Assembly (NCBI GenBank): GCA_026874595.1
Contig: CM049320.1
Coordinates: 27,195,214 to 27,259,213, forward strand
Reading direction: 5' to 3'
Length of the DNA: 64,000 nt
From: Sipunculus nudus
Taxonomy: Eukaryota > Annelida > Sipuncula > Golfingiida > Sipunculidae
Position numbers and translations under genes: made by a program
Shown here: positions 35,215-48,000 of the stretch, piece after piece
Layout of the letters: each line of letters starts with the position of its first letter
Position numbering within the stretch: position 1 is the stretch's first letter
The notes under the pieces: generated by a model
Told to the model about the DNA's origin: nothing
Databases searched by the model: none
The model's input: only the letters and a program-made list of their open reading frames with translations

Positions 35215-35387
35215 ACTTACACATCTGTACACACTTGCAGCTTACACATGCATCTGTACACACTTGCAGCTTACACATCTGTACACACTTAAAGCTTACA
35301 CATCTGTACACACTTAAAGCTTACACATCGGTACACACTTAAAGCTTACACATCTGTACACACTTGCAGCTTGCACACCTGTACAGG
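35215..35387. repeat. 25-bp minisatellite, about seven copies
   Basis: Unit CTTACACATCTGTACACACT plus TAAAG or TGCAG. Unit starts 35215, 35241 (with a 4-base insertion), 35270, 35295, 35320, 35345 and 35370. The TAAAG and TGCAG variants alternate in blocks. Confidence 0.95.
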
Positions 35388-36028
35388 ACAGGTTCATTGC
35401 ATAATCATGATTTTTTTTCCTTGGTTAATTAGTTAATGTATATTAACAGAAGAGGGAAATATATGCTCTAATAATAACACCAAAAATCAAACTTGTCAAT
35501 CTCAATTTTATTTTTCAATAAAATATATCACAATCCAGCATACCTTATATGCAAATTACCGATTAACTGAGATTGGCTAAAGTTCTGAACCTGTATATCA
35601 TCACTGGATTTTCTCTGTGTTGAGATTACAAGGACCAAGTTAGACTTACATGATTCAGAAAAATTGTCCTGACTGAAACTATGTCTGAATACCACTGTAC
35701 AAAAGGGATTTGCCTTGAAGTTCAAGACCTTAATCTGATGGTCGAGTATATTCATAGAAGTGAAGAAAGAAAAACATTCAAACCTACCAATCTTGTTAAC
35801 AAATATTCTAGTTGTCTAAACTTTCTTAGTATTTGGTATAGTAACAATTTAAGTTGTACACCAGTTTTACTTAATAATGGAGAGTTACAATTTGAGCATT
35901 AAAAAACACTTTGTAGGTTACATAATTGTTAAACACTGAAGCACTGCTTAATGTTTGCTTGGTCCAGTATTCTTGCACCAGGCTGCTGAAATCTATGTAC
36001 ATAATGTCCAACTGGTAGGACGGTGCTC

Positions 36029-36058
36029 CTAACTAGATTGTGACGGCTTCTGTAGGAC
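36029..36058 (-). CDS. MICOS10: Proposed last coding exon of MIC10 (9 codons plus stop)
   Basis: On the minus strand an acceptor (TTTATAATTTCAG) is followed by codons for V-L-Q-K-P-S-Q-S-S and TAG. The phase fits the phase-0 donor of exon 3. A short basic or polar tail after H-G is what the family has (human MIC10 ends ...HGKYVKEQEQ), so this makes an 88-aa protein against 78 in human. The evidence is only splice site, phase and tail character. The alternatives are the 33.5-kb exon or read-through of exon 3 into 13 intronic codons (stop at about 45790). Confidence 0.45.
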   Translation of the reverse strand, partial: VLQKPSQSS

Positions 36059-39000
36059 CTGAAATTATAAACAAATGTACACTTAGAATATGAAACAGAC
36101 AAGCAAAATAATAGTATTAATATTACTTTGATACCATATTTATATACTATACTAGTTAGATACCAACATATTATCAAAATTTTTAACAAGAATACCAGAC
36201 CTATAAGCCACCCACTAAATTGTCTGTATTGCGGTAAAACTTTGAGGTGTCAAACTGGGGTCATATGTAAGGAAGAAAGGTCAAAAGTGTGTCTAAAGCA
36301 GGGCTTTCAGAAACATGGGGGTAAGCGTATGTGGTGCTCAAAATCCAACTTGGACACTTAGATCTGGGAACCAAGTCTCATACTGGGCGTGAAAATTTTA
36401 GGCCGTTTGAGAAGGGGATAAAATTTTGTAGCAGTCAGTGACCATTGCCAATATTGCACAGAAATAAAGTTATATCCTCTGGAAAACAAGGGACCCATTG
36501 GTCACGACGCTCAGCTGTTATATATGATAAAAATATGATTTGGGAAAGAGGCACATGCTTGTTTTGTGTGGTAATAAATATAAGCTTTATTATGAGTTGT
36601 TGGTGTTTAGCTTATGTATGATTTTGATAGTATCTTTGAAGACAGGGAAGAGTATTGATTTTCATTTATTTTATTAACAAATGGAGTGCTATTGTCACAC
36701 AGATTTTGACTTGGCCATATAACTTATAAGCAGCACATATTATAAAAGAGTTTAACTATTTATTAAAATTCAATAAAAAATATTGTGCCAATATAATTTT
36801 TGTTAAAAAAAATATGAAAATCATATGATTTTTAAAAATAAAATATAACTGAAATGATTATTGAAATAATATTATAGAATATATTCATGAATGCATTCAT
36901 GAATACATTTTGAAAGTATCTGCACTGGTATTCAAATACTTTCATTTTTACCTGAATTCCCATTCTTATGCAATCAAATTTTTTAATGCAGTACATATTC
37001 ATATTTGTATTCAAATACATTTGAAAAAAATTCGCACCATGTCTAGTATTTATTCAGTTTTAGCCAAACAAAGATGTTGAGAATCCAGAATATACAAAAT
37101 TCACAAATTTAAATAATGATCATATGTACCTGGTTTTATGGCTTTTATTTATATTTAAAAAAATAAATGTTATATATATACACTTTGGACTACTTTCAAA
37201 TCAATCTACACACTAGACACAGTAGGAATCTAGATTAATATTATCAACTGCATCTTTGTCTATCATTAATTTCCTTCATATGATCCCTAATGATTAGTAA
37301 TGAATAATATGATTTATTTTTTTATATAATTAAAATTTCACTGAAAAATACCATAGGTGACTGCATGGTGTTATTTGGAATAACATTGACATTGACATTC
37401 TATCCATCAATACAAGATTCTTACATCATCAGTAACTGCAAGTTAATTTTCTGTTACTCATCATCTAACAAATTCCTTTTCTATTAATTTTTCTTTAATT
37501 TGTTATAAAAACCAATACAAAATTATTAATATATTGTTTATTGTTATGTTGTTATTCAAAACAACTACTAGATGAGTTGGGTTGGAGACCTGGATCAACT
37601 GTGGCTGGGCATTAGCTGCCTGGCTGCCCCAGTGTATGCTTTGCTCAAGCATGCATAATCTGATGAAAGGTCAACAAGGTCAACATACAGGTGACTGAAG
37701 AGGGGCTGGATTAAGCCTGGGTCTGACATGGTCTCATGTAAACATTAATAAAAGCTACAATATTTTGCCAATTTCTTTCAGCTTTCTAAACTACAAAAAT
37801 GAAATCCTTATGTGTGCATGATATGAAAATAATATCAACAGAGCTCTCAGGAAACAAACGTGCCATGGTCAAAGTTGGGTAAAATTTAAGGTACTAATTT
37901 TATATTTATACTAATAACTTATAAAATTTAAAAAATTCAAAACTAATTTTTGGTATTCAATTGAATCTTGATTAAATAATGTTACATCCCTGACAAAAAA
38001 TCTCTAGCTTCAGCAATCCTCTTGTTAAGGGAGTAAATATATTTCTAGATTTTTTAAAAAGTGCATTATGTTTGGGCCCATCACTTAAAACAATTACGCA
38101 ATACTGACATCATTTCTGGCATGTGCATAGCGAATGTATAGAAAAATATGTATATTATATATGATCAAAGTCAGATCAGTGGTTTTGATATTAGGCAGTC
38201 TTACAGTGTAACAATGGGTTTTTTATGGAAAAATGAAGTTTTTCATTAATATTTTGAAGGAATTAAGTCCTAGTGATAAATTTCTTGGCATGGTAGGGGA
38301 TTTTAGAGACATCTAACTGAATGCTAAATTTAAGGAACTTAGAGCTGAAGCTGGGGAGCTGAGCTCTAGCAAACTGCATAACACTAGCTTGATGTAAACT
38401 TGATGTGACATGGTGCTTGAAAACTTGAATAAAATCTACAGTTTTTGATCAACTGGTTTCAAATTTTTGGTGTTAACAGACAAAATGATAACAAAAACAT
38501 GCTGTGAGAATTAAATCCACAGTACTTACAGGAAGAAAACGTGCTATGGTCAAACTTTGGCAAAATTTAAGGTACCAATTTTATATTTTTGCCAATATTT
38601 AAAACAAGGGACCCATGGGTCACGGCGCTCAGCTGATCGTGATTGGACTATAAATGTTTCTCCACTGTGATACTATATCGAGTCGATAAAGCTTATGAAT
38701 ATCATGTACATGTTGGGCTATTATAAAGGAATGTAATGTAATATGTGAGTAAATGATAAATGAAATTACCGGACTGATGGATTAATAAAGTCAAATAAAG
38801 TGGTTTATTTTTTATTTATTTAGGAGGGGTTGAAAATTGTGATATATTTGAGCAAATATGAATGCAATGACAGCAGTAATAAGCAGTAGTAGAATGATGA
38901 TAAGGCTATTTGTTGAAGGATCTAAAGTGTATGGTAGTCTGCAAGCGTTTAATTTGACAGATATGATGTTATGATTAACTATGCTGATGAAGTGATTTAT

Positions 39001-42000
39001 GAATATGTGACTGTATGACACAATATCTCTTTAGTCTTGACAAGGTACATTATTGTGATGCCCACTATGTCTACATATTACACAATATTGACATAATTTC
39101 AGGCATGTACATAGGTACCTATGGACGAATAGTTATACAAAATATTAAAGTATGAATATATCTGATTCATCTTGTTCTTGCTTACTGAGGCTGACTTTGG
39201 GATGGGGTTCGGAGAAGGGAAAAGTGAGGGCAGCACGAAGGTGGATGTAGAAATATTCTATTGTAATGTTTTTCATTTATATAAGAATATGAAAAGCTAA
39301 GAAGAAAGGGGCCCTCCTACTTGGTTATAGTAAAGTTCTAAATATATGATTGCAAACTAATACTCTGACAAGACTGTCACGAAGAAAAACAGTAAAAGTT
39401 TTGAGATACTGTGTTGCATACAAAAATTTACAGATGGACAGGCAAGTGGACAGAATGGACAAATACCTTTATTTCACTTTCAAGAGAATAATGCATTTAA
39501 GTTTATATATAATCCTATTTTTTTAAGCAGATCCACTTTTTCCATTAAGAAGTTTTTATCTGAATCATTTTTTATTAACAGGTTTATAATTTTTTAATTA
39601 AAAAAACCTGAAAATATAAGATAAAATATTAGAATTGTTGCAAAAGTTGCAATCATTATATATACAGAGTAAAAAACATTGGGTCATATTATGCATACAC
39701 ACATTATTTTTAAATCATAAATGTTTAAACTGATTTTAAAAGAAAATAATGCCACAATATGGCATCTACAAGAATATTCCTTGAATCACTATTAAAAAGT
39801 TTTGCACATTGGAGTTTTCAGGACATGCTTAATTTTATTCACCAAAATAAAATAAAAGTAAATTTGATAAAATAAAACATCTTTTCAAATAAAGTATACA
39901 CACTGTTGGTTGAATGAGGGACAAACAATATCATTGTGCTAATTACTATCCCAGTTTTAATTAATTACTGGAATTAATAGTCAATTTCACACCTGGTGAA
40001 GTTTTTACTCTTCTGAAGTAAGGAATTACTTATCTCATGAACATCCACACTTTCACAGCAATACACCACTTTGTGGACACAATTAAATGAACACTTTAAT
40101 CATTGTAACCCTGGTGGTTCAATACAAAATCTAAAATGTAGCATGCCCAAGAATAAAATAAAATACAGAAAAATTATAACATTCATCTAGTTTATGCACC
40201 AGCTGGGGGGGATGAGTGCAGGGCAGAAGGGAAGCCTGCTAGCAGTGGCCAAGCTGGGCCAAGGTAAGCTGCCTGGGGTGGGTTACATAATGCAAGTGAA
40301 GGCTGTACTACTAGGTGGGCTAGATGTAAACAACACTTGACATGGTGTATGAAAACATGAATAAAAACTATTCATTCCAATCAATTTCTTTTGAAAGTTC
40401 AGATTTTAAAAGATTAAATCCTTATGCATATATGCTGGGAAAATTAAATCAACAGTGCCAAAGTTGGACAAAATTTAAGGTACTGATTTTTTATTTATGC
40501 TAATAACTTGAAAATTTGCAAAATTCAGATCTAATTTTGGGTAAACAATTGAATCTTGATTAAATAAAGTTATATTCCTGAAAAAAAGTCTCTAGGTTCA
40601 GCAATTCTCATGTTAGGTGAGTAAATATATTTCCTGATTTTTAAAAAAATTGCATTATGTTTTGGCCCATAACTTCAAAATAATACCCAATACTGACCTA
40701 ATTTTTGGTATGTTCATAGAAAATGTATAAAAGAATGTGTTTACTAAATACGATCAAAAACAGATCAGTGGTTTTGATATTAGGCAGCCTTAAAGTGTAA
40801 CAATGTTTTTTTTTAATGGAAAACAGAGTTTTTTTTCCTTAATATCTCGAAGGAACAAAGTCCTAATGACCCAATTTTCGGTATGGTAGGAGATTTTGGG
40901 GACATCTAAAATTATGTCAACAGCCTGGGGAGCATAGAGATGTGCACTGAATGACCTACAGTCATCAAAGTGGACTGCTTGACAATGTAAGGGAATACAA
41001 CAAGAGCCTCCAAAAAAATTCAATAACTAGCCTAATTTTGCAGCTTTTATTTTCAAATTTCAGATTTTAACAGATGAAATCCTTATGTATACATGGTGTG
41101 AAAATTAAATCCACAGTACTTACAGGAAAAAAACGTGCCATGGCCAAAGTTGGGCAAAATTTAAGGTACCAATTTTATATTTTTGCCAATATTTAAAAAA
41201 ATTTAACAAATTTTGATCTAATTTTTGGTATACAATTAAATTTTGATTAATTAAAGCTGTAATACTGGAAAAAAGTCCCTACCTTTAATACTTTTGGTCT
41301 TAAGTGACCAAATATCTTCCTGATTTTTTTACAAAGTCCATTATGTTTGGGCCCATAACTTTTTAAAATTATATAATACTGACTTAATATCTGGCATGTA
41401 CATAGGAACTATATAGAGGAATATTTATGGTAAATATGAAGAAAAACAGATGAGTGGTTTTGATATTAGGCAGCCTTGAAGTGTGAAAATAGATTTCTAA
41501 TAAAAAATTGAGGTTTTTCCTTAATATTTCAAAGGAACGAAGTCCTATTGACCCAATTTTTGGCATGGTAGGAGATTATGGGGACATCTAACTGTATGCC
41601 AAAAATTCAGATTCGTAGGTCCAACGGTGTTGAAACGTGCCAGTCTTACGGACAGACATCCAGACGGACAGACAGACGGACGGACAGACGGACGGAAGGA
41701 CGGACGGACGGACGACGGACAATGGACCATGAATATAGCTCAGATGACTTATAGTCAGCTGAGCTAAAAATTTAACAGATTTTGATCTAATTTTTGGTAT
41801 ACAATTAAATTTTGATCAATTAAAGTTGTATTACTGAAAAAAGTCCCTACCTTTAACACTTTTGGTCTTAAGTGACCAAATATCTTTCCTGATTTTTTTT
41901 ACAAAGTCCATTATGTTTGGGCCCATAACTTTTTTAAATTTAAACAATACTGACTTAAATTCTGGCATGTACAGAAGAACTGTATAGAGGAATATTTATG

Positions 42001-45000
42001 GTAAATATGAAGAAAACCAAATTAGTGGTTTTGATATTAGGCAGTCCTGAAGTGTGAAAGTAGATTTCTAATAAAAAATTGAGGTTTTTCCTTAATATCT
42101 CGAAGGAACAAAGTCCTATTGACCCAATTTTTGGCATGGTAGGAGATTTTTGGGACATCTAACTGTATGGCAAATTTCAGATTCGTAGGTCCAATGGTGT
42201 TGAAACGTGCCAGTCTTACGGACGGACAGACGGACGGCGGACAATGGACCACGACTTTAGCTCAGATGACTTATAGTCAGCTGAGCTAAAAAGTCTTCAA
42301 CAATTATCTTGTTATGTGAATAAATAAATTTCCTGATTTTTGACAATGTGCATTATGTTTGGGCCCGTAATTTCAAAAGTTTATGCAATATTGACCTAAT
42401 TTATGGTATGTACTTAGGAAATATATGCAGGAATTGTTATATCAAACATGAATACAATAACACCAGTGGTTTTCATAGTTGGCTTTAATATGTGTGAATT
42501 CTGCCAAGAGTTAAATTCAGGTGAGAAGTTGTATTGGTTAATATTTTTGAGTTTAATGAATAGTCATTAAATTTTTGGTAATGGGCACCATCAAAGTCTG
42601 GAGACCTTCAACTAGGACTGGCAACTGGAAGCTCATTTCATACCGATTATCAATAAATATCAATATTAATGTGACAAGAAATTTATTTAAGTATATAAGA
42701 GATGTGCACGAATTATTTTGTTGTGCAGTTCCCATGGCCCGAGTGGGCGATAATATAGGAAACTTAGACACTACTTTGTCTCACTTTTATCCAGCGAAAA
42801 TGCAACACAAATTTATAGCATGTTAAATATGAGAACTTAAAATTACTGAAAATAAGTGGTTCTTAGAGGAATTCTAGCCTGTTTCAAGCATCCCAAACAG
42901 CTAGAAGATCGACACTGAAGAATCAATTGTGGCAAAGGATTGTTGTGGCCCCTAATGTCATACAACAAACAACTGTTGGATTTACTGCACCTGCTATATT
43001 TCTCCTTTTTAATGTTGCTTTATGGCTGTGGCCATATTTCATGACAAAAACATTTAAAGCCCCGTATTTCTACTGCATTTAATTTGGGTTGATACTAATA
43101 TTATTAGTCATTACCATAATCTTAAAATAATTTGAATCAAGCACAACAAAGTAGACAAGAACCTCAACCAATTTATGGTATATCTTTATTAAAATTGGGT
43201 TCATTTCATCAGATGGATTCTTGGCAGTGTCATCGATAATCATTGTTCCACCCTTATCAACTGATATGATCAGACCTTATTAAATATGTGTGGATTTTGT
43301 CTGTAATTTAACTTGGGTGAGATAATCTACTGGTAAGTAGTTATCTTGAGTTTCTTGAAAATCTATCTATGCCCTGGTAAGTTATTGTGGCGACACTAAA
43401 GTTTACAGACAGACGGACCATTAGTATACCATAATATTCCCATCATAGAGAGAGCATATAAAACAAGTGACCCGTGGGTCATGATGCCCAGCTGACTGGG
43501 AAGAGATTCGCAAAAGGAAATTTTATCATCTGAATGGTAGTATATACCCATTCAACTGAAGCATCAAACAGATTAACCAACAGGCCAAGATTGTGTCTGT
43601 ATTTATATATCTCAAAAATAGAGAAAAATGTGTAAACTTTAAAAAAATACAGGTGGCTCCACCAGTCTGCAGAAACTAATAAAAACACTTAATGGTCAAT
43701 ATCCATGCAAAGATTCATGGTGATCTCTGCATTAGTTGTTCAGATATTATTCTGGGGGGTAATTGGGAGCCCCATAGCTCAAAGGATATGGGTAACAGAG
43801 ACCTTATTTCAGGTTTCCATGGTCTCTCACTGTGTCAAAAATTAAGATTCTAGGCCCAGTCTTTACGATTTGTGCCCTGTTAACAGATGTTCACATTTTA
43901 AAGGTCTCATAATAGAGAAAAAAATTCGTAAAAAAGTCGTATGAAATTTTTGACTATTCTGGGGGATACTTTGGGGCCCCATTGCTCAGGGGATATAGGT
44001 AACAGAGACCTAATTTCTGGTTTCCAAGGAGATTTTTCATAGAGCTCTCAGAATGTCAAGTTACAAGATTCTAGGTCCAGCGGTTATGATTTGTGCTTGG
44101 TTAAGGGATAGACGGACGACCAACAAAGATAGATCACTATAGCTCAGATGACTTACAGTCAGCCGAGCTAAAAATTGCATTGGTGGTTATTGCCAGGTAT
44201 TTCACTTCATAAACGTGTATACCGTAAAATCTCCACTTAAAACCGCGGTTTAATCAAGAAATTAAAAATCTTGAAATCAGGTTGATTTCCTGAAAACACT
44301 GTGCAGTTTATACTAGAAGGGTTTCCTCAATATCTTCCTGACAGACATCGTTTTGGGGCCGGCGAATGGGCGATAATATTGCAACTTTCAAAGGCCGTTC
44401 TTAGCAGCAGTCTCGCATGCATGGGAGCCGTGTGTAAATGTATTATTTACGATTATTTTTATTTATAAATTAAATATTGCTGAATAGTTTTCGTGTGATA
44501 TATAACTTGTTATGAAATTTTGGTAATTGTCACCAAATAATACGTTTACAACAACCCTGCTGTAACACACAGCCGCCCACTTCGTTGGGCATGCTCAAGC
44601 AAAATTGAAATAAAAGCCTACATTAAACCCATTTGCGGCATTATTTAGCAATGATTATTTGTTTAAAACGTAAAATGAATAAAAAGCTGACATCGTAAGG
44701 AATTACACAATGGCAGACGATTGTTTTAAAATCAAGTTTGAGTGCCGCCATGTGCTGAAACGCCCCGGTATTCTGCTATGAATATTTTGAACGGCTGTAC
44801 GCGGTGGGTGGTAAACAGAACAGCCACCTATTTCGTCCCAGCGTGCCTTGCGTGAACACTGCCTTGACAAAATGGCTCCCCACTTTCTTCAGGAAAAAAA
44901 ACTTGCTTACCCCGACTGGCCACTTTAATTTTACCTTAAAATTACTCGTTATCAAGCATCATGTTTCCTATACGTGCGTATCTCGACAAGGTTACTTCAA

Positions 45001-48000
45001 TTACTTTGATATTTAGTTAAGTTGACCAGCGATTTTTTCAAACGCGCCAGCAAATTGTGACATGGAGCGATGTCAACGTACGATGTGACAATGATAATAC
45101 CGAAGTAACCGGTATGAAAATGATTTGAATCTTCCGAGTAATTCCAGAAAATGGAATTTTCATCAAAAATTTTTAGAATTAAAATATACAGTGACTTGAA
45201 ATGGATCAGCAGAATATTTTTTCCAAAATATAATGACAAATCAGTAGCAAACAAGAATACGGCACGGAATATAAAATCTGTATAAACAGGCAGAGGTTCA
45301 CCGGCCCTTGCGTCTTCCCAAACTTCATGCTTGAGTGACCCTGCAAAAAAGTGTTATGATGTGTTTAAATAAAATGCCCAAGGAATTTAAAAGTGGACAG
45401 GAATGGCCGAGTCGCAACCTACGCGTGTTCATTTCTAGATGATAGCTTGATTGTGTCTTTTGTCAAATCATTCCGTTGCGAAAGTTGGTGCGGTTTTAAA
45501 AGGGGGTTCTTAGTATTTGAGCCCCTCGCGATGTCTCACCTGGAATTTCGGCGAAGTCTGGGTACGGTTTTAATCGGAAGTGCGGTTTTAAGTGGAGATT
45601 TTACGGTATATCATAACAAACAGCCTGTGTGTGGTAGGATCAGTGTTTCCTGGCCTATTCATAAGAAAGTATCAATGGATTATCTTTAGTCAGTGGATGT
45701 CAGATTTGTGGATAGGCCCAATTAAGGCAAGCAACCTCTAATACATACAACTCCCTGTCAGTGTCCATAATTTGGAGGTTCCACTGTATTTAGTTTTCAA
45801 ATTTATTATCTACTAAAGTATGTGTCCTTACCTTATTTATTGTTCCATGAAATAGATTTGGGCTCTGAAAGTCATGCTGACAATTTGCGTAGCCCATTCC
45901 CAGTCCGACTCCAGAACCAAACACGACTGGCCAAGGTCTTCCTGTAAACAGGCATTACATACATGAGAAGAAAAATAGTATAAAAGCTTGAAAATTGCCG
46001 AGGTATATTCAGATATGGTGAATTATTGTTAATGTTATAAGTTTTATGTTACTCAACACTAGCAAAACATTTGAATGATACATTGTTATCACCATATGGT
46101 TTACTAAATATAAAATTATGTTGAAGCATATATTAAAAATAAGTAGATAATAGAAATATGAAAACATTGTAAAGGAATATACTGTTATGTTCATGCATAC
46201 AATTTTTTAATATCATTTATTGTAGGAAAAGAATGTGTATTGTAAGAATTAATACAGTTCTGTTTCTTTTTACCTTAGTTATCTGAACAGGTATAATGTT
46301 TAAACCAAAGATTATATGTACCATGGTTCATACCATACTGAATATGTATTATTTAGAAAATTGTTCCTTGGTCACAGCAAATTTACACTTAATATTCTAT
46401 GATCCATTCTGTTTACTTTTAGTCATTCTACATATGGTAATATGAAAAAAATTAAGATAAAATTTCAAAATTACTTATGAAATAACTCAATACAAAGAGG
46501 CAGTTAAACTATGGTATTTGCAGGTGTTTTCACTTACTTTTGAAGAATATAACTGAAAAGACAATCCCTAGGCCAAGACCACTGGCTGAAACAAAATAAT
46601 ATAAAACATATAAGTAACATATATTCAAAAGAATCTTGCAAAAATACTTTAAATTCTAATTTGAACAAATTGGTTTTAACAAGAAAACACCTGAGCATTT
46701 TGTTCTTAGTAGCCCCTGCTCCCATACTCCCAGTGTCCCTATGCTTCGCCAATGGCCCATGCGTGAGGCCTTGATGATACTTTTAGAAAATTAAAAGATA
46801 TTCCATTTAATGATATACAATGATGAAATTTCAGCTATAAAGTGTTGTGTTCATCATTAATCAAAGATATTTTACTGAATGTGTGTTTTTTGCCATCAGT
46901 TCCCGCCAGCAAGGCAGGGCCAGCACCTACTGCTGTAAACTTTTTGTGTAACAGTGTAACTAACAGTAGGGCTCTCATCCCTAAATTCCTGCAGATCACT
47001 GACTGTGATTTCAGAACAGTTTCATGCATAAAGTGCCAGGTTCCAAAGTTTAAAAAGTGAGTTCTTTTTTCATTCATAAGCATGTAATATTTAGCTAAAT
47101 ATCTTGGTCATTTAATTACTCATTTCTGCCACAGGCCCATCTACTGAATGAACAGGAAACTATTTCAGATATTTATCTATGATACACACTTTAGCAACAC
47201 ACTTTCCTGCTTTTAAATGTCAAGGGGACAGGGCTACAGAACTGACTGTTCAGTACATAAAACTAATATAAAATTTGACAAGTGCTACTCTGACTGCTTT
47301 CCTTCCTGTGTTTAGGAAGATTATACACAAATCTGCCCAAAAAAATTAGGCTATCAATCCATTCTGCATTTAAATAGTAGGGGTAAATCAATGTGAATCT
47401 GTATGTAGTGTACCTGACCAGTGCATACAATTGACTGATCTGGTTGGGGGTTATTCACGTGGGTTTACCCTTCATATTTATTTTCATATTAGATGAAATA
47501 TTAATATAACTGGCCATTAAGGTGGGAACAGCATAAAACTTTGCAGATATTCAGAATATGGTTTACAATTCCCCATATGGAATAAGCCCACACCTGGAAC
47601 TGGGGAACCTGATTTCCCTGCTGGATTTTATTAATATAAAATATCTGAAATAGTTTCCTGTTTTGTCAGTAGACAGCACGTGGCAACTAGACATATATAA
47701 ACCAAAATTGCCCCATTCAGTATCTCTTCATCTTCAGCTCAGTTGAGAGCATGTGGGACTTCTCAACATGAGATGGTGGGTTCGAACTCAGAAAGTAACT
47801 ACTTCTGAAATTCATCGACAAAAATCATGTCAGGAACTCAGAGATATCTAACTAGTTATAGGAAGTAAATACCAGGAAATGAGCAGGGAAAAAATTGTCT
47901 ATTTTTCACCTCTAATCATGGCAACCTAATTCTGAACACACTCCCAACCCCCCCCCCCCCCATTCCCTCCCTGTGAATGGTGGTTTTGTTAGTAAACTGT

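Noticed and set aside
44804-45016. 70-codon ORF inside the 29-bp-TIR transposon as a transposase
   Set aside because: Too short, no catalytic DDE pattern, no similarity to any transposase I know.
47733-47800. Functional tRNA gene
   Set aside because: Box A and box B are good, but I could not pair an acceptor stem or find a proper anticodon loop. A SINE head is more likely.
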